The notes under the pieces: model-generated | The model's input: only the letters and a program-made list of their open reading frames with translations | The model's database searches: none | What the model was told of the DNA's origin: nothing | Assembly (NCBI GenBank): GCA_003439945.1 | Contig: QVRM01001764.1 | Span: 150,001 to 214,000 of the forward strand | Source: Dermanyssus gallinae | Lineage: Eukaryota > Arthropoda > Arachnida > Mesostigmata > Dermanyssidae | Direction of reading: 5' to 3' | Length of the DNA stretch: 64,000 nt | In this document: positions 13,303 through 21,870 of the stretch, piece after piece | How positions within the stretch are numbered: position 1 is the first letter of the stretch | Layout: each line of letters starts with the position of its first letter | Translations under genes and position numbers: made by a program

Positions 13303-13717
13303 AATATATATATGCACATACTGATATGCCGTATTATTTATATGTGTATTTGGGTTGGTGAATTATAAAGCAATGCGACGGAAACATATACATACATCCA
13401 AAAACATCGCTAATAAACAATAAGCATATAAAATGATAAAATAACGCAAAGTGTGTGCGTGCAAACCCAATGAGAAATGTTGCCAGCCAGCATGTCTCTA
13501 CGTAAAACACGTGCTTAGCGAGAATACATAATTTGTATCGATTTTGACAACTCTAAAAATGAGGTGGCCGCAGCTCGTGTACGCACATACGCACGCAAGG
13601 CAACATCTAAGCAATAAAAAAAACGTCTCTAAAATGACCTTTATCGAACGTGTCGATCTTCTCCGTGCCAACCTTGCAGACAATCAACGCAAGAGGAAAC
13701 CGGAAATCTTCGTGTAG
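2731..13717 (+). CDS. shf/WIF1: WIF1/Shifted-like secreted protein (WIF domain plus four EGF repeats), six exons
   Basis: Exons: 2731-3160, 6268-6516, 7795-7938, 8364-8564, 12914-13129, 13680-13717. All introns are GT-AG and all are phase 1. The joined protein is 425 residues (human WIF1 379). An in-frame TAG at 2710 supports the start. Residues 1-100 are low complexity, rich in Ser, Asn, Gly and Cys. A hydrophobic stretch at about 102-117 ([16 protein letters not shown]) probably acts as signal sequence or anchor. The WIF domain (about 129-274) begins [12 protein letters not shown]. The EGF repeats lie at about 279-308, 311-341, 343-373 and 375-406, each with six cysteines, followed by a basic tail ending KRKPEIFV. 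Vertebrate WIF1 binds Wnts; Drosophila Shifted helps lipid-modified Hedgehog spread. Vertebrate WIF1 and Shifted have five EGF repeats, and I found no fifth. The last 38-nt exon is the least certain. COQ7 lies inside intron 4. Confidence 0.88.
3297..3349. repeat. (TA)n microsatellite
   Basis: About 26 uninterrupted TA units. Many similar arrays occur in the window, for example near 7216, 9477, 17211, 18897, 19625, 28855, 45195, 47978 and 48750. Confidence 0.95.
3372..3566. repeat. Long inverted repeat (72-bp arms) around a TA tract
   Basis: The left arm 3372-3444 matches the reverse complement of 3495-3566 with about five differences by eye. The spacer is about 50 bp and contains a short TA run. 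Weaker similarity continues a few bases beyond the arms. It lies on the sense strand of WIF1 intron 1, so the intron RNA could form a long hairpin. It may be a fold-back MITE or a hairpin-RNA precursor; the sequence alone does not decide. Confidence 0.85.
4380..5215 (-). pseudogene. LINE (non-LTR retrotransposon) remnant
   Basis: Reading 4620 down to 4400 on the minus strand gives [20 protein letters not shown] followed by [19 protein letters not shown]. This is the conserved stretch after the catalytic core of LINE reverse transcriptases (pattern ALxxLR..LLxLYxALxxxxLxYxxxVWG). Stops and frameshifts interrupt it. The extension to 5215 rests only on a weak open frame; I could not find the YxDD box. 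Clade not assigned. Confidence 0.55.
6790..7213. mobile_element. MITE family copy A (Tc1/mariner-like, inverted subterminal repeats)
   Basis: About 420 bp. The left part (6790-6890) and the reverse complement of the right part (7100-7213) are related. They share motifs with two other copies (53622-54105 and 62896-63280): the GCCGAGTTGTA region, a TTTCTTCT/AAGAC-ATTTCC box and an internal TTCCAAACACGCA box. The right end reads TTGTTGGACGAATTCTGGGAG then CCCCCTGT, directly followed by a TA array. There is no coding capacity. The ends are diverged. Confidence 0.65.
7216..7270. repeat. (TA)n microsatellite in WIF1 intron 2
   Basis: TA array with one interruption, touching the end of MITE copy A on its left and a LINE-tail-like sequence on its right. 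Confidence 0.9.
7270..7350 (+). mobile_element. Short dispersed repeat, probable LINE 3' end
   Basis: The stretch GGGCTAAGTGAACTAGCCCA and what follows matches 32400-32500 (GGCTAGGTGGACCAGCCCTA and onward, including GCCTGGAC and TTGAGTTACGCCCC-like segments). At 32.4 kb it follows a LINE-like coding fragment, so this is probably the 3' tail of the same family. Confidence 0.5.
7388..7450 (+). mobile_element. LTR-like module, copy 1 (TATA box plus AATAAA)
   Basis: TATATATAAGGCGAGCACTG is followed 45 nt later by AATAAATCATCAC. Nearly the same 63-bp block occurs at 55216-55285 (+) and 11122-11187 (-). A TATA box followed at short distance by a polyadenylation signal is what the U3-R part of an LTR looks like. 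No LTR boundaries or flanking retroviral genes are visible. Confidence 0.55.
8157..8290. repeat. Long (TA)n array in WIF1 intron 3
   Basis: About 130 bp of almost pure TA with a few interruptions (TATATGCATA, AATAAAACGA). It ends about 70 bp before the EGF-coding exon at 8364. Confidence 0.95.
9181..9186 (-). promoter_or_regulatory. Candidate poly(A) signal of COQ7
   Basis: TTTATT on the plus strand is AATAAA on the minus strand, 123 nt downstream of the COQ7 stop codon. It is the first such hexamer in that direction that I noticed. Confidence 0.45.
9309..10982 (-). CDS. COQ7: COQ7, 5-demethoxyubiquinone hydroxylase, three exons
   Basis: Exons on the minus strand: 10982-10667, 9945-9794, 9455-9309, with GT-AG introns in phases 1 and 0. 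The protein is 204 residues (human 217). The first 30 residues are a basic, Ser/Ala-rich mitochondrial targeting stretch. The core starts [17 protein letters not shown]. Di-iron ligands of the family are present: Glu46, Glu77 and His80 (EKEH), the Glu in [14 protein letters not shown], and the Glu and His of RDDEEHHHD in the last exon. The C-terminus ([15 protein letters not shown]) matches the family end. COQ7 hydroxylates demethoxyubiquinone in the penultimate step of ubiquinone synthesis, on the matrix side of the inner membrane with COQ9. The whole gene sits antisense inside WIF1 intron 4, and a SINE occupies part of its own intron 1. Confidence 0.95.
9477..9513. repeat. (TA)n microsatellite in COQ7 intron 2
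   Basis: About 18 TA units, 20 bp upstream (minus strand) of the last COQ7 exon. Confidence 0.9.
10251..10455 (+). mobile_element. tRNA-derived SINE, copy 1 (full length)
   Basis: The head has an RNA polymerase III A box (TGGCTTAGTGG, 10260-10270) and B box (GGTTCGAGACC, 10302-10312), spaced as in a tRNA gene. It is followed by a body (GGTTTGCATGGTTTCCAATT onward) and an A-rich tail ending about 10455. The body recurs at 47544-47615 and, reversed, at 48570-48750. The head does not fold into a proper tRNA cloverleaf with closed acceptor stem, so I call it a SINE and not a tRNA gene. It lies inside COQ7 intron 1, antisense to COQ7 and in the sense direction of WIF1. Confidence 0.85.
11122..11187 (-). 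mobile_element. LTR-like module, copy 2
   Basis: Reverse complement of the block at 7388 and 55216: from GGCGAGCACTGCCGAGTGT (minus strand) to AATAAATCATCACAATATTTT. It is again bordered by a TA array on its TATA side. Confidence 0.6.
11320..12260 (+). pseudogene. Mariner-family transposase relic 1
   Basis: Broken frames read along the plus strand resemble a mariner transposase. The order is [39 protein letters not shown] (helix-turn-helix and linker, 11480-11590), EKNVEKIV, then [18 protein letters not shown] (11850-11910), which holds the first catalytic Asp. A degraded HH..P..H-like stretch follows near 12130. Stops and frameshifts are frequent, so it is inactive. It lies in WIF1 intron 4. 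I could not define the terminal inverted repeats. Confidence 0.8.
11998..12057. repeat. Near-perfect inverted repeat within the mariner relic
   Basis: The arms GAACGGGGTGGCAAAATTCG (11998 onward) and its exact reverse complement (ending about 12057) give a 21-bp perfect match. After one mismatch the pairing continues for four more bases, around a loop of about 8 nt. This is not part of a normal mariner transposase and suggests a local inverted duplication. Confidence 0.75.
13157..13312. repeat. Long interrupted TA array in WIF1 intron 5
   Basis: About 155 bp of TA with regular GTAT, TTTA and AAAT interruptions, starting 28 bp after the donor of the last EGF exon. It encodes only spurious Tyr/Ile runs. 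Confidence 0.95.
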
Positions 13718-13756
13718 ACTCTGTACATAGAGTGCCAATGCAACTAGTAAGTAGTA

Positions 13757-13762
13757 AATAAA
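13757..13762 (+). promoter_or_regulatory. Candidate poly(A) signal of the WIF1/Shifted gene
   Basis: AATAAA 40 nt after the proposed TAG stop at 13715-13717. Its position supports the small terminal exon. Confidence 0.55.
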
Positions 13763-14104
13763 GAAAAACGAAATGATCAAGAAATATTTATTGTTTACGC
13801 AGCCAACGCTACCCCGCTACGTATGATATTCGAGTAGATTTCATAAATCAAGGAATTCAGATCAGTGACACGTAAGAATGATGACTATCATAATACTAAT
13901 AATAACAACTGCAAGTCAATTCATACCAACAGCTGTGTGTGTGTTTATTAGTTGATAATGTTTGTCCGTCGTAATTACAAGCTTCGCCAAATCCGAAACA
14001 GCCATTCACCGAACAATACAACTGTACCGAACACTTACTAACGTCCTGCTCGGCTCTAACAGTCTATATATTATGACGTTGGCAAGCCTCAGCTTGCGTT
14101 GTAT

Positions 14105-14106
<2 letters not shown>

Positions 14107-14160
<54 letters not shown>
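14107..14160. repeat. (TA)n microsatellite
   Basis: About 26 TA units. A second array of equal size lies at 14334-14385. Confidence 0.95.
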
Positions 14161-14161
<1 letters not shown>

Positions 14162-14330
14162 ATCTGTATGTACATACGATCTCCGTTTTAGGCTAGTAGA
14201 ACAACTAGTGGTAACAATAGAACTGCGACCAAACACAAACAGGTTTGACTAACAACAAACATGCCGACAGGCCCGACAGATACATACGGAGACAGACAAA
14301 AAAAACGAATTATTATTATTATTGTATACA

Positions 14331-14388
<58 letters not shown>

Positions 14389-14438
14389 GAGAGAGCTAGA
14401 TAGAGATAAAGAGAGAGAGAGAGAGAAGCTCCATATGA

Positions 14439-15389
14439 TCAGTTTGTGTAGCCCTTCGGCGTCTCGTAGGTTTCGTAGGCGAATTCCTCGGGCTGCAGCG
14501 TGCCGATCGTTCCGCCGATAAAGTCGAGCTCGAGCTCGAACGGGCCGGAGTTCTGATCGGCGAGCACGATGCCGATCTGGCGGATGAACATCTGCGGCAG
14601 CGGCGACTGCTTGTCCTGCACGCGGCCCTTGTTGGTGACGTAGAACTTCGACATCGGGATGTGGGTCAGCTGCCAGTAGGGGCCGCCGCGCGTGAACAGC
14701 GGGTAGTGGTACTGCACAAAGTAGGTGAGATCGATGTCGCCGAACACCGACATCGTGATAGCGTACGCCCGGCCGTCGCCCCGGCACCGCACGACGAGGT
14801 GCGTCCAGTGCGACCAGTCGTAGTAGACGCGCCGCTGGAAGCTGATCGTCTTCGGGTAGGTCTGGATCGTGGCGAAGCCGGTGTTCTTCGTGAGGCCGTC
14901 TTTCGGCAGTCGGGTGTCGAGCACGCCGCGGAACACGGCGGTGCCGCGCGGCGTCGCCACAAACTCGGCCGTCGAAAAGCCGTGCGCGTGGTCGCTGTCG
15001 GTGACCACCTGGAACCGGTCGATGTCCTTCTGGCTGTTGAAGCGGAACTCGGGCACGATCTCGTCGAGGAAGTAGTGCGGCGGGTCGTACCTCAGCTTCT
15101 CGCGGAGCTCGGCGCCAAACGTCTGACAGTCGGTGAGCAGCTGCTTGAAGCCGGTGCTGGCGCGTTGAAACACGTTCCTCTTGTCCTCAACCGGCGGCCG
15201 AATGTGCTCGTTGTAGAAGCAGCCTCGCCGAGGAATAACCAGAACGGCGGTAGCGGCGGCGGCCGTGGCGAGGGGGCCGCCAACGCCGCCAGCTGCTGCT
15301 GCTGGTGATGCACCGCTGAGGAGCGACGAGCTCACTGCAGGTGCACGACGGCAGCCCATCGCCATTGTTGCGGTGCGGGGCCACCACAT
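14439..15389 (-). CDS. NDUFAF1: NDUFAF1 (CIA30), complex I assembly factor, single exon
   Basis: An uninterrupted minus-strand frame. From the Met at 15389 it gives 316 residues (human 327). The frame stays open upstream to a Met at 15578 (379 residues), but the extra part has no family likeness. MWWPRTATMAMG followed by an Ala/Ser-rich basic stretch looks like a mitochondrial targeting peptide, so I prefer the start at 15389. The CIA30 domain (about 115-300) includes FRFNSQKDIDRFQVVTDSD, GFATIQTYPKTISFQRRVYYD, the HWTHLVVRCRGDGRAY strand and DFIGGTIG near the end. NDUFAF1 works in the mitochondrial complex I assembly complex with ACAD9, ECSIT and TMEM126B, on the ND2 module. The coding part has no intron, unlike the neighbouring WIF1 and COQ7. 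Confidence 0.93.
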   Translation of the reverse strand: MWWPRTATMAMGCRRAPAVSSSLLSGASPAAAAGGVGGPLATAAAATAVLVIPRRGCFYNEHIRPPVEDKRNVFQRASTGFKQLLTDCQTFGAELREKLRYDPPHYFLDEIVPEFRFNSQKDIDRFQVVTDSDHAHGFSTAEFVATPRGTAVFRGVLDTRLPKDGLTKNTGFATIQTYPKTISFQRRVYYDWSHWTHLVVRCRGDGRAYAITMSVFGDIDLTYFVQYHYPLFTRGGPYWQLTHIPMSKFYVTNKGRVQDKQSPLPQMFIRQIGIVLADQNSGPFELELDFIGGTIGTLQPEEFAYETYETPKGYTN

Positions 15390-16080
15390 GGCTGCGGTGG
15401 AGGGCTGCGGTGGAGGGCTTTGTTGATGATCTCGAGCGAGCAAGGGACGCCGGGACGAAGAAAGGCACTTGGCACAGCGGGGCCAATAGGCAGTACGCGT
15501 ATTAGGCCGTAATAGGTTGTTGTTCTGCCACAATGTCCGTGGCCGCCACCGCCGCCGCTGACAGCGATAGCGGGACAACTAGCGGCGGGCCAGCCCAAAC
15601 AATGGCAATGCTACGCCAACTGTAGAGCGGGCAATGCTACTACAACTGTACAGCGGGCTTTGCCTCTGCCGCTACTACTGTGGTACTCAGCACCACTGCA
15701 ACCACGACCACTGCAGCCAGGACAGGAGTGGTTGAGCGGGAAGCAGCAGTGGCTAAAGCAGGGAAGAGTTTGACTCGATTCGTTCAAAGTTTTAGACAGG
15801 TCTTTTTGCGCTTTTTCTGCTTCTGCTTCGTCGTCTTCTTGGTCGTCTTCGTGATGGCGTTAAAGCCTATGAGCATAGGCGTAGAAGCGTAGAAGATCCG
15901 GCGCTCAGTGCCCCGCGGCCGCCAAGCCCGAAAATGGGCCACCACACCTGTATCCGTAGTTGTAGTTGTAGTTGTAGTAGTAGTAGTAGTAGCAACATTA
16001 GATGAGGTAGCAGCTCCTGCGAACATGACAGCTTGTCAGCTAAACAGACGCGACACGAAGACCGCCACACGCCAATTCTA
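15390..16080. other. GC-rich region upstream of NDUFAF1
   Basis: It contains the alternative N-terminal extension of the NDUFAF1 frame (to 15578) and a direct repeat around 15602-15665 (GCAATGCTACGCCAACTGTA / GCAATGCTACTACAACTGTA). A GTA-triplet run lies near 15960-15992. Probably the NDUFAF1 promoter and leader; no core promoter element recognised. Confidence 0.4.
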
Positions 16081-16099
16081 GTAAACGCAGTGGTAGTGT

Positions 16100-16385
16100 G
16101 GGAGTAGCATTTGGGGAAGGAGACTGTGGGACTAGCAGTTGGGGAAGGGGACTGTGGGACTAGCCTTTTGGAAGGAACGTGGGAGTATCCCTTTGAGGGA
16201 ATCTGGGAGTTTTGGGGAGGAGTCTGTTGGGAGGAACGTGGGAGTAGCTCTTTGAGGGAATCTGGGAGTTTTGGGGGGAAGCCTTTTGGAGGAGTGCGGG
16301 AGTCGCCCTTTGCGGGAATCTGGGAGTCTTGTGGAGGAGCCTTATGGAGGAGTGCGAGAGTAGCTTTTCGGGGAGAGAAAAGGGT
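16100..16385 (+). repeat. Degenerate minisatellite, unit about 58-59 bp
   Basis: The phrase GGGAATCTGGGAGT recurs near 16197, 16256 and 16314, that is 59 and 58 bp apart. Each is embedded in a similar unit (TTTGGGGAGGAG...GGAACGTGGGAGTAGC). A shorter, more diverged unit precedes them. The Gly/Glu-rich open frame over it is a by-product of the repeat. Confidence 0.8.
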
Positions 16386-16399
16386 TATGGGAGAAACCT

Positions 16400-17207
16400 A
16401 GAGAGATGGTCGGTTGGTCAGTCCGTCCCGTAAAGGAGCCATTACGATGAGTGCTTGCAACTATGGCAGCAATAGCAAAAGAAAAACAACCACGGCGGTA
16501 GCATAGTAAAAGCAACTTGTGTACGCGCGGTGTAATCAAAACAAAAGGCCACATACAGTGTTAAGAGAGACAGCTATCTTCATTACAACACTCCAGACGC
16601 TCGGTAAACAGCAAGAATCAAAACTCTAAACAACAAATATGGAGCTAGCCACATAGAACAAGTGATCGTAGGTACGACAACCTAAATAAGGTAAACGTTG
16701 AAGATGGCCAATTTGTTTGATCCTTATGTTGTGTTGTAGAATGTTCATTTGTTTGATCTCCTTCATCCCGCCTCCTCCTCGAATAGTCCGACTAGGAGGT
16801 TATTCTGGCACCACGGGAGAGGGCTCTAATCGTCAGACTGCTCCGAGCTTCTTTTGGGACGTCCAGTGAGTTCACGAATCATCAGATCGATATCGTCGAG
16901 ACAAGCAGGTGTTAACGGTGCAAGCGTAGAAAGTCATTTATACACATCATAGTCGATAATAAGCTCTTTCTCTTGTAGTAGTAGTACATAGTACTGAATG
17001 CGCTGCGCTCGTACGCCCTCAAGAATCTGGCGCACTCCGTCCTTTTTAAATGCCTCATCTGGGACACTGACACTTTGGCTAAACATTCGCCAAATACTCA
17101 AACCCCGGATATGTGATAGGTGCTTTTCATAAGTGACATTCACCAAAATGTCTACTGCTATTAAAATATGGAAAATACACAAGCAAAATAAGGGATAGAT
17201 TTCGTCA

Positions 17208-17249
<42 letters not shown>

Positions 17250-19623
17250 TAGCATGTAACAAAAAGAAGTATCGTATAATAACCAAATAATTGTTCTTGA
17301 CTTTAGATAAAATAAAATATAACATTCCGATGTCAAACCTGATAAATATTTATACAAATATGTTTGTTATTTATACGCCTTCTCTCTATGGTCACAACAC
17401 TCTTAGAAAATACACAGGCTGCAAATAAAATTGCCATAGCTACAATCATCATTTTGATAGCTTGCGCCCTCTGAGAACGCTGTAAGTGGTGCCAGTAATA
17501 ATAACAATAACAGAGCAGAAGGAAATGACTCGAGCTGCGAGGTTCAGAAAGAGAATCTGATTTCACCAGGTTTCCAAGGAGGGGTCTTTCTGAGCAACCG
17601 AGATTGTTGGCGAGCGCCGTTAAATAAAAAAAATCTCCCTCGTTGTCTGGACGCAAGAGTCCTGTACATTTCTAGTCGCAAGCACGGACCGCACTCGAGC
17701 AAAGCAAGGTTCTGTAAAACAAGCAAATAGCTAAAATACGGAACCTCCAGTGGCAAAAATTGTATGCAGCATAACATACCCGGAAAACCCTTCGTATGAA
17801 GCAGTTTCAAAACTAAGCATCTAAGCGAAGTGATCCATCAACTTAGGGTCATCGTGACACGCCTCAAAGTGAAGTAAGTATTAGGCAGTGAAGAAACTGT
17901 TTCCAAAGTAAATCAAGAAGATCAATAGGTACTAAAATTGCGCGGCTTATTGACAAAACTGTAGATTTACGACGCCGAAGTTGCCCGTTATTTCTTATCT
18001 GCCAACTGTATAAATAAGATAACATTTAACAGCAGAAAAAAACATTTGTGGTACACATAACTATATAAAACAGAATTACATTAGTCGCCACTATGTACTG
18101 CAACTCATACGTATTTACATAAGGTAACTTGGTACAGAGCAGGTCTAAACTAATCACTCCGCTTGTGCCTCCTGAACTAGAATAACATCGCAATACTTGT
18201 ATTATTCTTATTACTTTAAAATGACGTTGAACCATTTTATAAGTCTACTTTCCATGAACTAGGCACCATTACTAATATGGTAGGTGTACCCAACATTTTT
18301 GGCAGTCATTAACACCGACACATCGAGTGTGCTTAAACCTGCTGTTAAAAATACCCTCTTGTACTCGGTTGGCAATTGTATTTGGTACAATGATAGAACA
18401 CGCTTGTCGTGGTAGGAACTCACAAACTAGAGATAACGTTTGTATTTCCCTGCGACGGCAAATTGTCAACACGCAAGAACGCTCCATCATCTCTTTGTCG
18501 CGGCCGGCATAAATCGGTCGTATCTACTAAACTCGTCCAGACAACGTTTAGGAATTATGTCTAAATAATAACCACAGCCATATACGAAGAAAAATCGAGG
18601 CAAAAAACAAAACTCCTTGAAGTTCGCCGTGGCTGCAAACGACAATGAATTCAGATTTGGCTCAAATTTTCTCTGTACACCGTTGTCAAAATTTCTTTGT
18701 CACAAGAAGGCGACAACAAATTGGCAAAGCTGTCAGATCAACAATGAATGAGTCGTAAACTTTAACGAAATTATCATGAGTAGAAGCAGCTAAAGCACCA
18801 ACTATAGTAGATTATTAGCTGTTCCTTGCTACACCAGAGATAAAAATCTAGACACGACACAAGACCTCTTTCTGCGAGATTAGAAATATGGTATATATGA
18901 ATATATATATATATATATATATAATCCAGTGGAGTCTATTGCAACATATTATGACAGCATCTTTGTTCATATGAATATGAACACCGTGAAGGATCGCTTT
19001 ACAACAGAACAAATAGTGGAGCACAAGCGTCTAGTCAGTGACCCTAGTGGTTACGTCGTACCGTCAGAGCGGGAACGACCGCAAGCGCGAATCACATTAA
19101 GCACATACTATACTACACAGATGTAAGTTTTAAATACTACCACATCGGAGTCCCACTCGTTTGAGGTGTATCAACATCTAAGATATGCATACAACACCCT
19201 CTCGACCATTTAGAGACATAGAAATAACATGTCTTCGTTCCTCGTAACGTTCAACACTCAACTGTTCCGGTTGTCAGAATATATAGTAATAGTTGACCTT
19301 GTGACTCTTAAATGTTGCGTTGAAAAAACGCGATCGGTATATTACAATGTAATAAGAAATAAATGTGCATATATCAGCCCCGGGTGTATGCGAAATATAA
19401 TTTATGCCTCTAGAAAAGCACACACATAAATGCAAGGAAAGCGAGACGACGAAACCCTGGTCAGTTCTGTATGGATATATGTTCAACTAGTATTACTTGG
19501 GCATTTGAAGCAAAATGGGAAAGAGTTTCTATCAGAAAATAACATTTCAACCACAGTCCCAGTCCCGTCGACTTCCATATAGGACCTGCCGATTTTAAGC
19601 ATGTGGTACAACTTGCACAATCT

Positions 19624-19656
<33 letters not shown>

Positions 19657-20160
19657 TGATGACATAAATTCGCCCAGAACATTTTCTCCGACTAGAAACC
19701 TCTTCTTACATCTATCGAGATGTGCATTGCAATGTGCACTCCGCGCATGGATGGAATGAGTGAGGTGGGTGTGGAACATATGAACTGTTTAGTCGAAACA
19801 CAGAGGCTGCGCGTATCATACGATGCAACACAGCAACAACAGCAAAGAAATAAACACACATCACCCATGCGACGCTTCTCGTTAGACGTCTAGAGAGAAT
19901 GACTTCTATTTACCTCTTTGCTAGGGTGGCACTTTATTGAAAGTGCGTGAGAGTCCGTCTCTTCGCATCCAAACGGTGGACATAGATCATAGAACAGGGG
20001 TCGAACCGCATTCGCCGCTGCGGCCGCTGTTGTTACCGAATCGACGTTTTTGCCAGCGCTCATGTCATCATCAGGAAACGCGGCATAATTTCGAAACGGC
20101 CAGGATGGAAAACGCGCGAAACATTTTTCACCTTCTTCTTTCTATTATTATGTCAAGCTG
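16400..20160. other. Gene-poor stretch
   Basis: AT-rich, with TA arrays at 17211-17246, 18897-18923 and 19625-19657. The only frame with balanced amino-acid use is a minus-strand one at 16934-17182 (listed separately). A minus-strand frame at 17333-17656 contains a possible membrane segment but no recognisable family. Confidence 0.4.
16934..17182 (-). other. Unassigned ORF, possible exon
   Basis: Its C-terminal part reads VSVPDEAFKKDGVRQILEGV followed by RAQRIQYYVLLLQEKELIID. This is more protein-like than its surroundings, mixed and charged with amphipathic spacing. I do not recognise the family. A TTTAG just upstream on the minus strand could be an acceptor, though it would put a different frame in phase. 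It may be a last exon or chance. Confidence 0.2.
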
Positions 20161-20162
20161 GC

Positions 20163-20360
20163 AAGGGGCGGAGGATAGTCTAGAATTAAAACCCTTTTTT
20201 TAAGGAGGTTGTTTCTTTTGCGGAGGATAGTCTAGTGTTCTTGTTTAACGACCTCAAGTCATTCGGATGTATTGGCAGTGACCGATATTTGTGCTAAATA
20301 TATAAATATATATATATACCTCAAGCCATCCGGATGTATTGGCAGTGACCGATATATATA
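20163..20360 (+). repeat. Short duplicated segments around TA tracts
   Basis: GCGGAGGATAGTCTAG occurs twice (about 20166 and 20220). The 40-bp block ending GGATGTATTGGCAGTGACCG occurs at about 20248-20287 and again at 20317-20353, the second copy flanked by TA arrays. A variant, ACGGAGGATGGTCTAG, recurs at about 24270. These look like fragments of one dispersed element. Confidence 0.65.
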
Positions 20361-20585
20361 TATATATATATATATTCTTGCTGAATGGAATTGCAGGCAG
20401 TCGACACTTGCCAGGAATATAGTTTCGTAGCTAAGTCAAATTTTCAAGACAAAGACGCATCCGTGGTGTGTAAATGGTGGCCATGCATCCGTAGAATGTT
20501 ATTTTGTGTTTTAGTCTGATTCCCAGTGAGTGAGTAAGATGTTACGGAAATCGGCAGGGGCCTGCACGCGCAGCCATAGATAGTA

Positions 20586-20695
20586 GGGGTGCAGGTGCTG
20601 TTGGGTAAACCTTAGATATCCGGCCCGCGGTGTACTGAACAAATTGCTGACGACGGTAATTCCAAGCCCGTATGAAGGGCAGTATAGAAACAACG
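20586..20695 (+). repeat. Dispersed repeat fragment, copy 1
   Basis: The order CTGTTGGGTAAACC, CCGGCCCGCGGTGTACTGAA, TTCCAAGCCCG matches 24178-24270 (CTGTTGGGAAAACC, CCGGCCCTCGGTGCATTGAA, TTCCAAGCCCG). Family unknown. Confidence 0.55.
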
Positions 20696-20932
20696 TTCGT
20701 AGACATGTTGTGTTAATTGATGGTTTGCACGTGGTTGTGTGTAGGGCGTAATTCCATGTCTTGTCCCACCCCTCCAACTGACGGAAAAGGGGGTAATACG
20801 GGCAAAAAACTTACATTGAGCCGGTTACACGCGGCTAAGGCAACCATGTATTTGTTTTTATTTATTTCGTATTTTCCATTTCGAGTCCTCTTTGCCCTTT
20901 TTCCCATTTGGCTTAGCCAGATGTGTTCCTTC

Positions 20933-20934
<2 letters not shown>

Positions 20935-20966
<32 letters not shown>

Positions 20967-21030
20967 AGCGTGTATATAAAAAAAATATATATATATATTA
21001 AAAATATATATACGCAGGCATATACATATA
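20935..21030. repeat. Interrupted TA array with inverted repeat
   Basis: TA tracts from 20935 to 21010, followed by CGCAGGCATATA (about 21013) and its inverted partner TATATGCCTGCG (about 21036), forming a small palindrome. Confidence 0.6.
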
Positions 21031-21529
21031 CCTGTATATATGCCTGCGTGTTGTCCAGCTGGCCGATTTTGAATACCTGTGTATGTCTGTATGTGTACAA
21101 AAGAAGAACTCTTCTTCTGCTGTTGTATTCAAACGACAAGTTGCGTACGGCTAATACTCAACATCATCGTTTATCCTACCACCTAGAATGGCCAGGTCAT
21201 ACCGCAGATACCCGTATGTTTCTCGATTTCGGGGTTCGATAGTCGCACACGACCCAGAAGACTGCGGGGCAAGCGCATGCAGCATTTTTATTTCCAGCTG
21301 GCTTCTGTAAAAAAGGTGAAAATAAAAATAAGGTGGTATACCGCTGTACAGTCGCATATCCTACTACCGTTAGCTGCCGTTCGATGTGAATTTTTCGGTC
21401 TGTATGAATAAACGTTCGCGTGTATGTACATACCTGTATGTGTATAAAGAAGTTTGAATATGGCGGGCGTCGGACGTCGCGGTCGCTGCAGTGCCTGCCG
21501 GCGTTCATAAGCCGACGACAGCGACGATA

Positions 21530-21829
21530 ACAACAACAACAATAGCAAAAACTACAGCAACAACAACAACAACAACAATCATAACAGCGAGAGCGGCAAT
21601 AGAAACAACAGCAACGACAACAACAACAATAACAACGAGAACGGTAATGGCAAAAAACAACAACAACAACAACAACAACAGCGAGAACAGCAGTAAATAC
21701 AATAACAATAACAACAATAACAGCGACAACAACAGCAGCAAAAATAATAACATTAACAACAACGACAGCGACAACAACAGCAGCAGCAAATATAATAACA
21801 TTAACAACAGCAACAACAACGACAGCAAT

Positions 21830-21867
<38 letters not shown>

Positions 21868-21870
21868 GTA
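21530..21870. repeat. 340-bp CAA/AAT/CAG trinucleotide array
   Basis: Imperfect AAC/AAT/AGC/GAC triplets ending in about 12 uninterrupted CAA units at 21832-21868. Confidence 0.9.

Larger units (their letters stand above)
13718..14438. other. Convergent intergenic region between WIF1 and NDUFAF1
   Basis: Contains the WIF1 3' end and two TA arrays (14107-14160 and 14334-14385). A GA-rich run (14398-14427) lies directly before the NDUFAF1 stop codon. A minus-strand AATAAA (TTTATT at 13944-13949) might serve NDUFAF1. No other feature seen. Confidence 0.5.

Noticed and set aside
13157..13320. Long Tyr/Ile-rich frames as coding sequence
   Set aside because: They are translations of TA microsatellites in all frames; the EGF exon ends at a clear donor at 13130.
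14661..15308. A 215-residue plus-strand frame opposite NDUFAF1
   Set aside because: It is the antisense shadow of the GC-rich NDUFAF1 exon, with no family likeness. The same applies to frames opposite NRF1 (33269-34444) and the galactosyltransferase (58035-58922).
16111..16401. Gly/Glu/Trp-rich repeat protein
   Set aside because: The frame follows a 58-59-bp minisatellite whose unit is not a multiple of three, so the frame is accidental.
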